From positions 1 through 18,158 of the forward strand of contig DDXK01000110.1 of assembly GCA_002347185.1 (NCBI GenBank): DNA of 18,158 nucleotides, in the 5' to 3' direction. The position numbers and the translations under genes were made by a program. Shown here piece after piece: positions 1 to 7,617 of this stretch. The first letter of the stretch is position 1; each line of letters starts with the position of its first letter. The notes beneath the pieces are model-generated. The model ran no database searches and was not told the DNA's origin. It saw only the letters and a list, made by a program, of their open reading frames with translations. The DNA comes from Desulfobulbaceae bacterium UBA2262. Its GTDB lineage: Bacteria > Desulfobacterota > Desulfobulbia > Desulfobulbales > Desulfurivibrionaceae.

Positions 1-1820
1 GTGCCGATGGCCTCCATCTTGTGGGCCTGGCGCAGGTCGAGCTCCAGCTTCTCCTTCTCTTCCTCGATGCGGAGGCGCTCGGAGATGTCGCGACCGATGG
101 AGACGACGAATTTTTCCTTGTTTTTTCCGTCGTCGAAAAGGGTGGCGTGGTACTCGTAGGGGATGGTCCTGCCCTCCTTGGTGAGGAGCTGCACCTGATA
201 GCTGGCGCTTTTGTGCATATAGAGATCCACCAGGGCCTCTTCGGCCTTTTTGAGATCCTCGTCCCGGTGGTAGCTGGCCGGTGCGATGAGCTGGGCAATT
301 TCCGCGTCCGAGTAGCCGCAGGCCTCGCGGAAGGCTTTGTTCCAGCGGACTGCGCGGCCCGAAGAGCTGTTGTAGACGAAAAAGGTGTCCGGCTGGGCGT
401 TGAGGGCGAAGTCGGTGAATTCCTTTTCCCCGTTCAGGGCCGCCTCCGCCCGCTTCAGGGGGGTTACGTCGTTGCCGATGCTGAGGATCTCGGCAAGCTG
501 GCCGTCCGGCCCGAGGATCGGTTCGTTGGTCCAGGAGATCCAGGCCCGTTCCCCCGAGCGCTTGCTGTTTTCATTGATGTTGTTTCTGTATTTTTCCGGG
601 ACATGCAGAAGATCATCGATCATCCCCCGCAGGTCGCGTCCCGAAGCCTCTGTCTCCGGGACGATGGTGCCCATGACGTTTCTGCCGAGGATTTCCTGTT
701 CGGTGTAGCCGAAAAAAGCAAGGCCGTAGGGGTTGAGGTAGAGGATGTCGCCGGTGGGACCCCAGCGGAGGACGATGCTGCTGGCGCTCTCCACCAGCTG
801 CCTGTAATCCCGCTTGCTTTTTTTCAGAGCGTGGAGGGTCCGTTTTCTCTTTTCCGCCTCCCTGGCCGTGACCAAGGCCTGGAGGACAAAAACGGCATAC
901 ATGAGCGCGCCCACGGTCATCGCCCCGGTCAGGATGAGCCATTTGTTTCTGAACTCTTCCATGGTCTTCAGCACTTCCTCCTCCGGGGTGGAGACGGCGA
1001 TGGCCCAGAAGCTCCTGCCGGCGAGGCGGGCCTGGGTGAAGGCGGCATGATGGGGGATTTGCCCCGCCTGCCCCGGGGGTTGCCGGGAATCGGCAAGCAG
1101 GAACGAGCCTGTCCCTTCCCGGCTCCGCAGCATCTCCCGGGAGAGGGCGAGCAGGGAGGGGGATTCGCTTTGGGTTGCAAAGATGCTCTCGCCGATATGT
1201 TCCTGGTTCAGGGCATAGAGCTCCCGGCCGGTCTGGCTGAGCATCCAGGCGTGGCCGGTGGTGCCGATGCGGATGGTCTCCAGGTACTCCCGGGCGATTT
1301 TATGGAAGGGGATCAGGATGGCCAGGCTGCCGCTGAAGCGCCCCCCCTCCAGCACAGGCACATGCAGGGCGATGGCCACCTGCCCCTGCACGGAGGTGAA
1401 GACGTCGCTCACCACCGGCTGGTGGGAGGCCAGGATTTCCCGGACATGGGGCTGGGCGGCGATACTGGTGCCCACCAGCCCTGGCGTGGGCGGGAAGCTG
1501 GTGCAGATGGTTCCCTGGGCATCGACGCGGGTGATGGCGAAGAGATCCTCCTGGCTCTTGTCGAAATAGAGCGCCATCAGCATCTTGCCCCGCTCGTTGC
1601 AGTGGATTATGTCGTCGATGCTGGCGAGGTAGGAGAGTTCGCGGGTAAGGCGCTTGAAGAGATGCTCGATGCCGGTGGCCGCCTGCCTGGCGTAGACCAG
1701 CTGCAGGGCGTTGAACTCGTCGACGGTCTTCTCTTTCACCGCGGCGTGGAGGAGCAGGAGAAAATAGGAGACAAGGAGGAGGAAGGCTGGAATGACGATG
1801 AAGCGTTTCTGCACTGTCAT
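1..1820 (-). CDS. Sensor histidine kinase, dCache-PAS-PAS N-terminal part (partial, cut at window edge)
   Basis: A membrane-bound sensor kinase read on the minus strand, with 606 codons visible. Residues about 7-26 form the first membrane helix (FIVIPAFLLLVSYFLLLLHA). Residues about 30-285 form an extracytoplasmic double-Cache-type sensor (LAILIPFHKIAREYLETIRI, GTTGHAWMLSQTGRELYA). A second helix lies near 290-318. Two PAS domains follow, about 330-456 (ending SIGNDVTPLKRAEAAL) and 460-575 (ending SIGRDISERLRIEEE). The last visible residues, LRQAHKMEAIG, form the linker that precedes the H-box in such kinases. The catalytic core is therefore outside the window and cannot be confirmed. The ATG at 1820 is preceded by AAGGAG 12 bases upstream. 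The family reading is firm. The ligand is unknown, though Cache domains of this kind usually bind small organic molecules. It lies 162 bases downstream of the spmAB-like gene in the same direction, with its own possible promoter between them. Confidence 0.9.
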   Translation of the reverse strand, partial: MTVQKRFIVIPAFLLLVSYFLLLLHAAVKEKTVDEFNALQLVYARQAATGIEHLFKRLTRELSYLASIDDIIHCNERGKMLMALYFDKSQEDLFAITRVDAQGTICTSFPPTPGLVGTSIAAQPHVREILASHQPVVSDVFTSVQGQVAIALHVPVLEGGRFSGSLAILIPFHKIAREYLETIRIGTTGHAWMLSQTGRELYALNQEHIGESIFATQSESPSLLALSREMLRSREGTGSFLLADSRQPPGQAGQIPHHAAFTQARLAGRSFWAIAVSTPEEEVLKTMEEFRNKWLILTGAMTVGALMYAVFVLQALVTAREAEKRKRTLHALKKSKRDYRQLVESASSIVLRWGPTGDILYLNPYGLAFFGYTEQEILGRNVMGTIVPETEASGRDLRGMIDDLLHVPEKYRNNINENSKRSGERAWISWTNEPILGPDGQLAEILSIGNDVTPLKRAEAALNGEKEFTDFALNAQPDTFFVYNSSSGRAVRWNKAFREACGYSDAEIAQLIAPASYHRDEDLKKAEEALVDLYMHKSASYQVQLLTKEGRTIPYEYHATLFDDGKNKEKFVVSIGRDISERLRIEEEKEKLELDLRQAHKMEAIG

Positions 1821-1911
1821 GGCAGCGGGTATCTCCTTGCGCCGGCCTGGCTGGCGCCTTGGTTTACGGAAGAAGGGGCTGAGGGGTGCCGCGCCGCAAA
1901 CCTTTCTTTAG

Positions 1912-1938
1912 AATATAAGAAAATTTCTGCTATTTCAA
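1912..1938 (-). promoter_or_regulatory. Possible sigma70-type promoter of the sensor kinase gene
   Basis: An AT-rich island in otherwise GC-rich DNA carries TTGAAA (minus strand, 1938-1933). TATATT (1917-1912) follows after 15 bases, or TATTCT (1915-1910) after 17. Neither arrangement is ideal. A short GCCC-TTCC-GGGC hairpin with a TCTTTC tail sits just past the stop codon of the upstream gene. It could partly separate the two transcription units. Confidence 0.35.
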
Positions 1939-1982
1939 AGAAAGAGTGAGGCCGCGGCGGGAAAGAGCCCGGAAGGGCGGGG

Positions 1983-3275
1983 TCAAAACCAGAGGTTGCA
2001 GACCGCCACCGAGGCGATGATGCCGGCCCCGTCGGCGCAGAGGGCGGCGGCCAGGGCATGGCGGCTGCGACGGATGCCCACGGCCCCGAAGTAGACGGCC
2101 AGCACATAGAAGGTGGTCTCCGTGGAGCCCTGCATCACCGAAACCAGGGCGGCGAGGAAGCTGTCCGGCTCCTGCTGGACGATTTCGCTCATGAGGCCGA
2201 AGGCGCCGCTGCCGGAAAGGGGGCGGAGCAGGGCCATGGTCAGGGCCTCGGCCGGCATGCCCACCGCTTCGGTGATGGGAGAGAGCAGGGTGATGAGGAT
2301 CTCCATGGCGCCGCTGGCCCGGAACATGCCGATGGCGACAAAGATCGCCACCATGAAGGGGATGATCCGCACGGCGGTGGTGAAGCCTTCCTTGGCGCCG
2401 TCGGTGAGGGCTTCGTAAATCTTGACTCCGCGCAGGTAGCCGAAGAGCAAAAGGCCGGAGAGCAGCACCGGGATCAGCCAGTTGGAGATGCTGTTCAGGC
2501 TGTGCGTCGAAAGGGTCAAGGGGGTCTGGTCCGCAGCGATGCGATAGACGGCACCGCCCAGAAAGGCGATAAGCGCAAGCCAGACGAAGAGGCGTCCCAA
2601 GCGGCCCGGCGGGCTCAGCTCCGCGCCTTCGGCGGCGGCGGGCTCCTCCTCGGTTTTCTCGTATGGTGCTGCGGCTGCCGTCGATTCCCGGGCGGCGAGC
2701 ATTTTTGCCGCCGCGACGGCCACCAGGGTGGAGCAGCAGGTGGCGAGCAGGGAGGGGATGAAGATGGCGGCCGGGCTTGCGGCGCCGGCGGCGGCCCGCA
2801 CCGTGATCACCCCCAGGGGCAGCAGGGTGACGCTGGAGGTGTTGATAGCCAGAAAAAGGCACATGGCGTTGGTGGCTGTGCCTTTTTCCGGGGCGAGCTT
2901 CTCCAGTTCCTGCATGGCCTTGATGCCCATGGGCGTGGCCGCGTTGCCCAGCCCCAGGGCATTGGCCGCCATGTTCATGATCATGGCGCTCATGGCCGGA
3001 TGGTCGTGGGGGACCTCGGGGAAGAGACGGACCATGAGCGGCCGCACCGTCCGGGCGATGATCCGCATCAGCCCCCCCGCCTCGGCAACCTTCATGATGC
3101 CGAGCCAGAGGGCCATGGGGCCGATGAGGCCGATGGCCAGGGTGACCGCGCCCTTGGCCGATTCAAAGGATGCCCGGGTGACCGCTTCCATCTGGTCGGT
3201 GTAGGCGGCGGTCACTGTGGCGACCACCACCAGGGCGAGCCAGATGATATTGATGGCCGAAGGTTTCTGCTGCAT
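1983..3275 (-). CDS. Fused SpmA-SpmB spore-maturation-like membrane protein (nucleoside-recognition/Gate domains)
   Basis: A 430-residue polytopic inner-membrane protein in which the two Bacillus spore-maturation proteins SpmA (about 196 residues) and SpmB (about 178) appear as one chain. The SpmA half covers about residues 1-195 and holds the diagnostic segment MAANALGLGNAATPMGIKAM, followed by NTSSVTLLPLGVITVRAA. A charged alanine/glutamate-rich linker at about 195-225 joins it to the SpmB half, which has RPLSGSGAFGLMSEI and MQGSTETTFYVLAVYFGAVG. Gate-type nucleoside-recognition domains occur in both halves. The transported or sensed molecule is not established, even in sporeformers, where loss lowers spore core dehydration. 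The ATG is preceded by GGGGAG with a 5-base spacer. Nothing nearby suggests sporulation, so the role here is unknown. The family call is confident. Confidence 0.9.
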   Translation of the reverse strand: MQQKPSAINIIWLALVVVATVTAAYTDQMEAVTRASFESAKGAVTLAIGLIGPMALWLGIMKVAEAGGLMRIIARTVRPLMVRLFPEVPHDHPAMSAMIMNMAANALGLGNAATPMGIKAMQELEKLAPEKGTATNAMCLFLAINTSSVTLLPLGVITVRAAAGAASPAAIFIPSLLATCCSTLVAVAAAKMLAARESTAAAAPYEKTEEEPAAAEGAELSPPGRLGRLFVWLALIAFLGGAVYRIAADQTPLTLSTHSLNSISNWLIPVLLSGLLLFGYLRGVKIYEALTDGAKEGFTTAVRIIPFMVAIFVAIGMFRASGAMEILITLLSPITEAVGMPAEALTMALLRPLSGSGAFGLMSEIVQQEPDSFLAALVSVMQGSTETTFYVLAVYFGAVGIRRSRHALAAALCADGAGIIASVAVCNLWF

Positions 3276-3478
3276 TTTCTCTCCCCTGCCTGAACAGATT
3301 TTCCCTGCGGAGCCCTTTTGTCGCTGTCCAGACAGGGAAGCACAACCCTGCGGAAAAATCCAGGGCTAATTTGGCGGAGCCGCTCCCCGCCGCCCCGCGT
3401 TTTCCTTCCTGGCGGTTTTCTTGTAAAATCATTTAATATCAGCATGTTATGCTTTTTTATCCTGGGGTTTGTTTTTTC

Positions 3479-3509
3479 TTGACTCTTTGCCGCAAGGTGT
3501 TCATATGAT
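3479..3509 (+). promoter_or_regulatory. Possible sigma70-type promoter for the kamA cluster
   Basis: TTGACT at 3479-3484 is followed after 19 bases by TATGAT at 3504-3509, each matching consensus at five of six positions. The spacer is longer than the usual 17. Using 17 bases would give the poorer CATATG. It is the only good plus-strand candidate found upstream of the five-gene cluster. Confidence 0.35.
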
Positions 3510-3638
3510 GGATCAACTGAGATGGTTGGGCAGCATTCCGCAGTCCACTGTAACAGCCTAAAATTACTGGTTATTCCCATGGCCATTTTTACGCTGTTCC
3601 CGAGCCTTTTTTCGCCTGCCCGCCGGAAACCTCCGGTG

Positions 3639-3662
3639 CAGCATGCCTGGCCAGGCCTGCTG
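3639..3662. repeat. 24-base near-perfect palindrome in kamA leader
   Basis: The core GCCTGGCCAGGC (3645-3656) is a perfect 12-base palindrome. It is flanked by CAGCA on the left and TGCTG on the right, with one mismatched pair between core and arms. It lies 72 bases upstream of the kamA ATG, inside the presumed transcript. It could be an operator or a leader hairpin. No terminator-like T-run follows it. Confidence 0.5.
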
Positions 3663-3733
3663 TCCGCGCTGTGCAGGCACCCTGAATTTTGATCCCCCTC
3701 AACCATTAAGAGCTACATTCAAGGAGAAAAGCG

Positions 3734-4954
3734 ATGTACCAGAAAGTAGTCTGTGTCGAAGACCCCGAAGAACCTCCAGGTTGTCGCCAAAGCGTATCCG
3801 CCTGCGCTTTCCCCGCCCAGGCACCCGCTCTCACCTTCCGGCAACGCCACTTCCCCACCGCATCAGAACAAGACTGGAACGATTGGCGCTGGCAATTGCG
3901 CAACCGCATCACCAGCCTTAAAAAACTCGGCAGGATCATCGCCCTTTCCGACAGCGAGCGGCAGGCCATGGCCTTCAATGGCGCCACCCTTCCCCTGGCG
4001 GTGACCCCCTATTACGCCAGCCTCATCTCCCCTGACAACCCCGGGCAGCCGATCCGCCGCACCATGGTGCCCACGGTGAGCGAACTGCTCGTTTCCCAGG
4101 GAGAGGAACACGACCCCCTGGGCGAGGATGGTCACAGCCCGGTGCCTGGCCTGGTGCACCGTTATCCGGACCGGGTGCTTTTTCTGGCCACCGATTACTG
4201 TTCGAGCTACTGCCGTTACTGCACCCGCTCCCGCATGGTGGGCAAGCGCAAGGGCCACAGCCTCGCCCGCTGGCAGAAGGCAATCGCCTATATCGCCGCC
4301 AATCCCGCCATCCGTGACGTGTTGCTCTCCGGCGGCGACCCCCTGACCATGGCGGAAGAACAGATCGAATGGCTGCTGAGCCGCCTGCGCCGGATCCCGC
4401 ACGTGGAGATGATCCGCATCGGCACCAAGGCGCCCATCGTCCTGCCCCAGCGCATCACGCCGGAGCTTACCGCCATGCTCAGAAAATACCATCCCCTCTG
4501 GATGAGCATCCATTGCACCCATCCGGACGAGCTGACCCCGGAAGCCGCCCGCGCCTGCACCATGCTGGCCGACGCCGGCATTCCCCTGGGCAGCCAGACG
4601 GTGCTCCTTGCCGGCATCAACGATTCCGTGGAAACCATGCGCAAGCTGATGCACGGCCTGGTCAAGATCCGGGTCAAGCCCTACTACCTGTACCAGTGCG
4701 ATCCCATCATGGGCTCGGCCCATTTCCGCACCCCGGTTTCCAAGGGGCTGGAGATCTACCAGGGCCTGCGCGGCCACACCACCGGCTATGCGGTGCCCAA
4801 TTATGTCATCGACGCCCCCGGCGGCGGCGGCAAGATCCCGCTGATTCCGGAAACCGTGGTGGGCAGGGACGGCAATGACCTTCTGATCAGGAATTACGAG
4901 GGCAATGTCTACCGCTATCCCGATGTGATCGGGGCGGCCTCCCACAACAGTTGA
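3734..4954 (+). CDS. kamA: KamA-family radical SAM aminomutase, lysine 2,3-aminomutase type
   Basis: A 406-residue radical SAM, PLP-dependent enzyme that moves the alpha-amino group of an amino acid to the beta carbon. The iron-sulfur cluster motif CxxxCxxC is C156, C160 and C163 (YCSSYCRYCTRSRMVG). LLSGGDPL follows for SAM binding, and the PLP lysine is K367 in DAPGGGGK. Two aspartates, D323 (QCDP) and D360 (VIDAP), lie 37 residues apart. This matches the spacing of the clostridial D293 and D330 that hold the lysine epsilon-amine; glutamate-type enzymes replace them. Lysine is therefore the likely substrate and beta-lysine the product. The start is set by AAGGAG seven bases before the ATG. 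It heads a cluster with two ATP-grasp ligases, a GNAT and a GNAT-deacetylase, rather than the ablB acetyltransferase of the known acetyl-beta-lysine osmolyte pathway. Family confidence is high and substrate confidence moderate. Confidence 0.93.
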   Translation: MYQKVVCVEDPEEPPGCRQSVSACAFPAQAPALTFRQRHFPTASEQDWNDWRWQLRNRITSLKKLGRIIALSDSERQAMAFNGATLPLAVTPYYASLISPDNPGQPIRRTMVPTVSELLVSQGEEHDPLGEDGHSPVPGLVHRYPDRVLFLATDYCSSYCRYCTRSRMVGKRKGHSLARWQKAIAYIAANPAIRDVLLSGGDPLTMAEEQIEWLLSRLRRIPHVEMIRIGTKAPIVLPQRITPELTAMLRKYHPLWMSIHCTHPDELTPEAARACTMLADAGIPLGSQTVLLAGINDSVETMRKLMHGLVKIRVKPYYLYQCDPIMGSAHFRTPVSKGLEIYQGLRGHTTGYAVPNYVIDAPGGGGKIPLIPETVVGRDGNDLLIRNYEGNVYRYPDVIGAASHNS

Positions 4955-4965
4955 GAGGCGAAAAG

Positions 4966-4995
4966 GCCGGCTTGCCCTGCCAGGGGCGGGCCGGC
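4966..4995 (+). other. GC-rich stem-loop between kamA and first ATP-grasp gene
   Basis: The arms GCCGGCTTGCCC (4966-4977) and GGGCGGGCCGGC (4984-4995) pair over 12 bases with two G-T wobbles around a 6-base loop. The tail TCTTCCTT is only partly T-rich. It may be a leaky terminator or processing site that lowers expression of the downstream genes relative to kamA. Confidence 0.45.
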
Positions 4996-5042
4996 TCTTC
5001 CTTGCGAAGAGATAACTTCCAAAACAGAAACAAGGCTTGAAA

Positions 5043-6026
5043 ATGCGTATCGGGATGACCTATGACCTGCGGTCCGATTACCTCGCCATGGGCTATGGCG
5101 AGGAGGAGACCGCTGAATTTGACCGGGAATCGACCATCGACGCCATCGAGAACGCCCTCCGCACCATGGGGCATGAACCCGTCCGCATCGGCAACCTCAT
5201 GGGCCTGATGCCCAGGCTTTCCGCCGGCGAGCGCTGGGATCTGGTTTTCAACATCAGCGAGGGGCTGTACGGCTTCGGCCGCGAGGCTTTGGTGCCGGCC
5301 CTGCTCGATGCGCACCGGATCCCCTATGTTTTTTCCGATCCCCTGGTGCTGGCCCTTACCCTGCACAAGGGCATGACCAAGCATGTGATCCGGGATCATG
5401 GTATTCCCACCCCGGCTTTTGCCGTGGTGAAAACCGTCGCGGACGCGGAGAAGGTGGCTTTGCCCTACCCGGTTTTTGCCAAGCCGGTGGCGGAAGGAAC
5501 CGGCAAGGGCGTGACCCCGGCTTCCAAGATCGTGAATCCGGATCAACTCCGAGCCACCTGCGCCGATCTGCTGGCGACCTTCGGGCAGCCGGTGCTGGTG
5601 GAGACTTTTCTGCCCGGCCGCGAGTTCACCGTGGGCATTGTCGGCAACGGCAAGGATGCCCGCTCCATCGGGGTGATGGAGGTGGTGTTGCTCGCGAACT
5701 CCGAGCCGGACGTCTACTCCTATCACAATAAGGAGTTCTGCGAAGAGCTGGTGGAATACCGGAAGGTCGGCGATCCGGAGGCGAAAAGAGCGGAGGAGAC
5801 CGCCCTTGCCTCCTGGCATGCCCTGGGCTGCCAGGACGGCGGCCGGGTGGACCTGCGCTCCGACGCCGGGGGCATCCCGAACTTCATCGAGGTCAACCCC
5901 CTGGCTGGCCTGCACCCGGAGCATTCGGACCTTTGCATCATCGCCGGCAAATTCGGGATTTCCTACCAGGAACTGCTCAACGGGATCGTGGCCGCGGCCA
6001 TCAAAAGAAACGGGCTTGCTCAATAA
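5043..6026 (+). CDS. D-Ala-D-Ala-ligase-like ATP-grasp enzyme (first of pair)
   Basis: A 327-residue ATP-grasp protein related to D-alanine-D-alanine ligase, which uses ATP to form an acyl phosphate and then an amide bond. The N-terminal domain has NISEGLYGFGREALVPALL. The ATP-binding segment is PVFAKPVAEGTGKGV, where Ddl enzymes usually have EGSS. LVETFLPGREFTVGIVG and GGRVDLR follow, then the metal- and phosphate-binding FIEVNPLAGLHPEHSDL. An omega-loop-like stretch is VYSYHNKEF. The ATG at 5043 is seven bases after AAGG; an in-frame TTG at 5037 is a less likely start. Its stop overlaps the next ATG by one base (TAATG). Because it sits with KamA and a second ligase paralogue rather than in a mur/dcw cluster, I infer that it joins a different amino acid, perhaps beta-lysine, rather than making cell-wall D-Ala-D-Ala. 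Confidence 0.88.
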   Translation: MRIGMTYDLRSDYLAMGYGEEETAEFDRESTIDAIENALRTMGHEPVRIGNLMGLMPRLSAGERWDLVFNISEGLYGFGREALVPALLDAHRIPYVFSDPLVLALTLHKGMTKHVIRDHGIPTPAFAVVKTVADAEKVALPYPVFAKPVAEGTGKGVTPASKIVNPDQLRATCADLLATFGQPVLVETFLPGREFTVGIVGNGKDARSIGVMEVVLLANSEPDVYSYHNKEFCEELVEYRKVGDPEAKRAEETALASWHALGCQDGGRVDLRSDAGGIPNFIEVNPLAGLHPEHSDLCIIAGKFGISYQELLNGIVAAAIKRNGLAQ

Positions 6027-7027
6027 TGCACCACCTCAAGGTCGGCATCATCCATAACCAGCCTGTCCCCAAGGGAGAACCGAACTGGGAATCCTCGGTG
6101 GACGTGCTGGTCCAGGTGGAGGCCATCGAGGCATCCCTGGCTGAGTTGGCGATTCCCTGCGTGCGCATCCCCTTTTCCCGGGATCTGGCCGCTTTTGTCG
6201 CCCGGGTGCGCGAGGAAGCCATAGCCGTGGCCGTGAACCTCTGCGAGTCCGTGGATGACGATCCTCTTCTTGCCGGGCACCCGGCCGCGGTGCTTGAGCT
6301 GCTGCGCATTCCCTTCACCGGTTCTTCGGCCATGGCCCTGCTGCTCTCCACGGACAAACTCACGGTGAAACGGCTGCTGGCGGCCTCCGGCATCCGCACC
6401 CCGGCCTTTTTCCTCTACGAGGGCGGCGAGGTGCTGCGGGCAGGCAGCCTCAATTTTCCGGTGATCATGAAACCCCGCTTCCAGGATGCCAGCATCGGCA
6501 TCGAGCAGGAGTCGGTGCTGCGCAGCAGCAAGGGGTTTGTTGCCCGGCTGGAGGAGTTCCATGCCCGCTACGGCGCGATCCTGGTCGAGGAGTACGTGGA
6601 GGGCCGGGAGTTCAACGTGGCGCTCTTCGGCTATCCCAAGCCCAGGGTCATGCCGCTGGCTGAGATCGACTTTTCCGCCTTCCCCCCCGATCTGCACCGC
6701 ATCGTCAGCTATAAGGCCAAGTGGGACGAGGAGTCCTTTGAATATCACCATACTCCGCGCTATTTTCCGGATAACCTGCCGGAGCCCCTGCAACGGGCCA
6801 TGCGCCGCGTGGCCCGGGACAGCTTCGCGCTCTTCGGCCTGCGCGATTACGGCCGGGTGGACCTGCGGCTCGATGCTTTAGGCCGGATCAACATCCTGGA
6901 GATCAACGCCAACCCCTGCCTCAGTCCGGATGCAGGCTTTGCCGCCGCCGTGACGGAAAGCAAGATGAACTATACGGAGATGGTCGGCGAATTCATCCGT
7001 TTTGTCGCCATGCGGATTCCCCTATGA
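6026..7027 (+). CDS. D-Ala-D-Ala-ligase-like ATP-grasp enzyme (second of pair)
   Basis: A 333-residue ATP-grasp ligase paralogous to its upstream neighbour but clearly diverged. Visible motifs are NLCESVDDDPLLAGHPAAVL in the N-terminal domain, PVIMKPRFQDASIGI for ATP binding, ILVEEYVEGREFNVALFG, and an omega-loop-like IVSYKAKWDEESFEYHHTPR. YGRVDLRLDALGRINILEIN and ANPCLSPDAGF carry the metal ligands. The ATG at 6026 overlaps the preceding stop. An upstream in-frame ATG at 5933 would run through the neighbour's coding sequence and is rejected. The 3' end overlaps the GNAT start by four bases (ATGA), so the three genes are probably translationally coupled. The substrate is unknown. Two adjacent ligases suggest two successive condensations or a heteromeric enzyme. 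Confidence 0.88.
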   Translation: MHHLKVGIIHNQPVPKGEPNWESSVDVLVQVEAIEASLAELAIPCVRIPFSRDLAAFVARVREEAIAVAVNLCESVDDDPLLAGHPAAVLELLRIPFTGSSAMALLLSTDKLTVKRLLAASGIRTPAFFLYEGGEVLRAGSLNFPVIMKPRFQDASIGIEQESVLRSSKGFVARLEEFHARYGAILVEEYVEGREFNVALFGYPKPRVMPLAEIDFSAFPPDLHRIVSYKAKWDEESFEYHHTPRYFPDNLPEPLQRAMRRVARDSFALFGLRDYGRVDLRLDALGRINILEINANPCLSPDAGFAAAVTESKMNYTEMVGEFIRFVAMRIPL

Positions 7028-7497
7028 TCACCATCCGGCCCATTGCCGATAAAGACCGCGGCCAGTTGCTGACTCTGGTGCGCAAGCAGGATAACTTCAA
7101 TGCCCAGGAGGTGGAGGTGGCCATGGAGGTCATCGACGACACCTTGAATCCGGAGAAAAACGATTACCGGATCCTGGTGGCGCTGGGCGAGGCGGAACAG
7201 GTGATCGGCTTCATCTGCTACGGGGAGATCCCCATGACCGACCGCCGCTTCGACCTTTACTGGGTGGCGGTGGACCCGACCCGGGGCAGGCAGGGGGTGG
7301 GGCGCCTCCTCCTTGCCCGCATGGAGGAGGAACTTGCCGCTGTCGGCCCGGCCAGGGTCTATGTGGACACCTCCTCCACCCCGGGTTATGACCGGGCCCG
7401 CGGTTTTTACGAGAAAAACGGCTATCGGGTGGCCTGCGTTCTTGCCGATTTCTACAGGGACGGCGACGACAAGGTGATCTATCTCAAGGCGTTCTGA
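7024..7497 (+). CDS. GNAT-family N-acetyltransferase
   Basis: A single-domain, 157-residue acetyltransferase, a normal length for GNAT enzymes. The acetyl-CoA-binding motif A is seen in YWVAVDPTRGRQGVGRLLL (about residues 79-97). The C-terminal motif B region is GYDRARGFYEKNGYRVACVL. No membrane segment or signal peptide is visible. It begins inside the stop of the second ATP-grasp gene (ATGA), so it is very likely co-translated and acts in the same pathway. By analogy with AblB acylating beta-lysine, or the acetyltransferase part of N-acetylglutaminylglutamine synthetase, it may acylate an amine on the KamA/ligase product. That assignment is inference; it is shorter than, and not obviously related to, AblB. 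Confidence 0.88.
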   Translation: MITIRPIADKDRGQLLTLVRKQDNFNAQEVEVAMEVIDDTLNPEKNDYRILVALGEAEQVIGFICYGEIPMTDRRFDLYWVAVDPTRGRQGVGRLLLARMEEELAAVGPARVYVDTSSTPGYDRARGFYEKNGYRVACVLADFYRDGDDKVIYLKAF

Positions 7498-7617
7498 GCC
7501 TGGGCTTGACACATGGTTGTTGAAATCGCCCAGGACGTGCCTGCGACGGCCATCCCTGCGGGTCCGTAACTGATGGTTCGGACCGGTTGATCTTTTCTTC
7601 TCCCTTGCGAGGCTGTC

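Larger units (their letters stand above)
3276..3733. other. 458-base divergent intergenic region with structured kamA leader
   Basis: No gene is supported here. The left half (upstream of the minus-strand SpmAB protein) is GC-rich up to about 3420, then AT-rich. It includes a short inverted repeat AGCAT-GTT-ATGCT at 3442-3454. A plus-strand promoter candidate lies at 3479-3509, which would give kamA a leader of about 215 bases. The second half of that leader contains CCGG-AAACCT-CCGG (about 3623-3636) and the palindrome at 3639-3662. I do not recognise a known riboswitch class, and the lysine riboswitch core motifs are not apparent. Confidence 0.5.

Noticed and set aside
21..1949. 642-codon open frame on the plus strand
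   Set aside because: It is antisense to the Cache-PAS sensor kinase, whose minus-strand translation shows clear family motifs. Its own translation is low in complexity and resembles no family.
2058..3293. 411-codon open frame on the plus strand
   Set aside because: It is the antisense shadow of the SpmAB protein, rich in Gly/His/Asp as expected for a high-GC shadow frame.
3442..3459. AGCAT-GTT-ATGCT followed by a T-run, terminator-like
   Set aside because: The stem is only five base pairs and no plus-strand gene ends upstream. At most it is an operator.
3510..3733. Possible lysine riboswitch in the kamA leader
   Set aside because: The conserved lysine-riboswitch core motifs and five-way junction were not recognisable.
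3863..4945. 360-codon open frame on the minus strand
   Set aside because: It lies wholly antisense to kamA, which has intact catalytic motifs.
7506..7511. TTGACA upstream of the GNAT-deacetylase gene
   Set aside because: No -10-like hexamer lies 15-19 bases downstream (the 17-base position reads CCCAGG).
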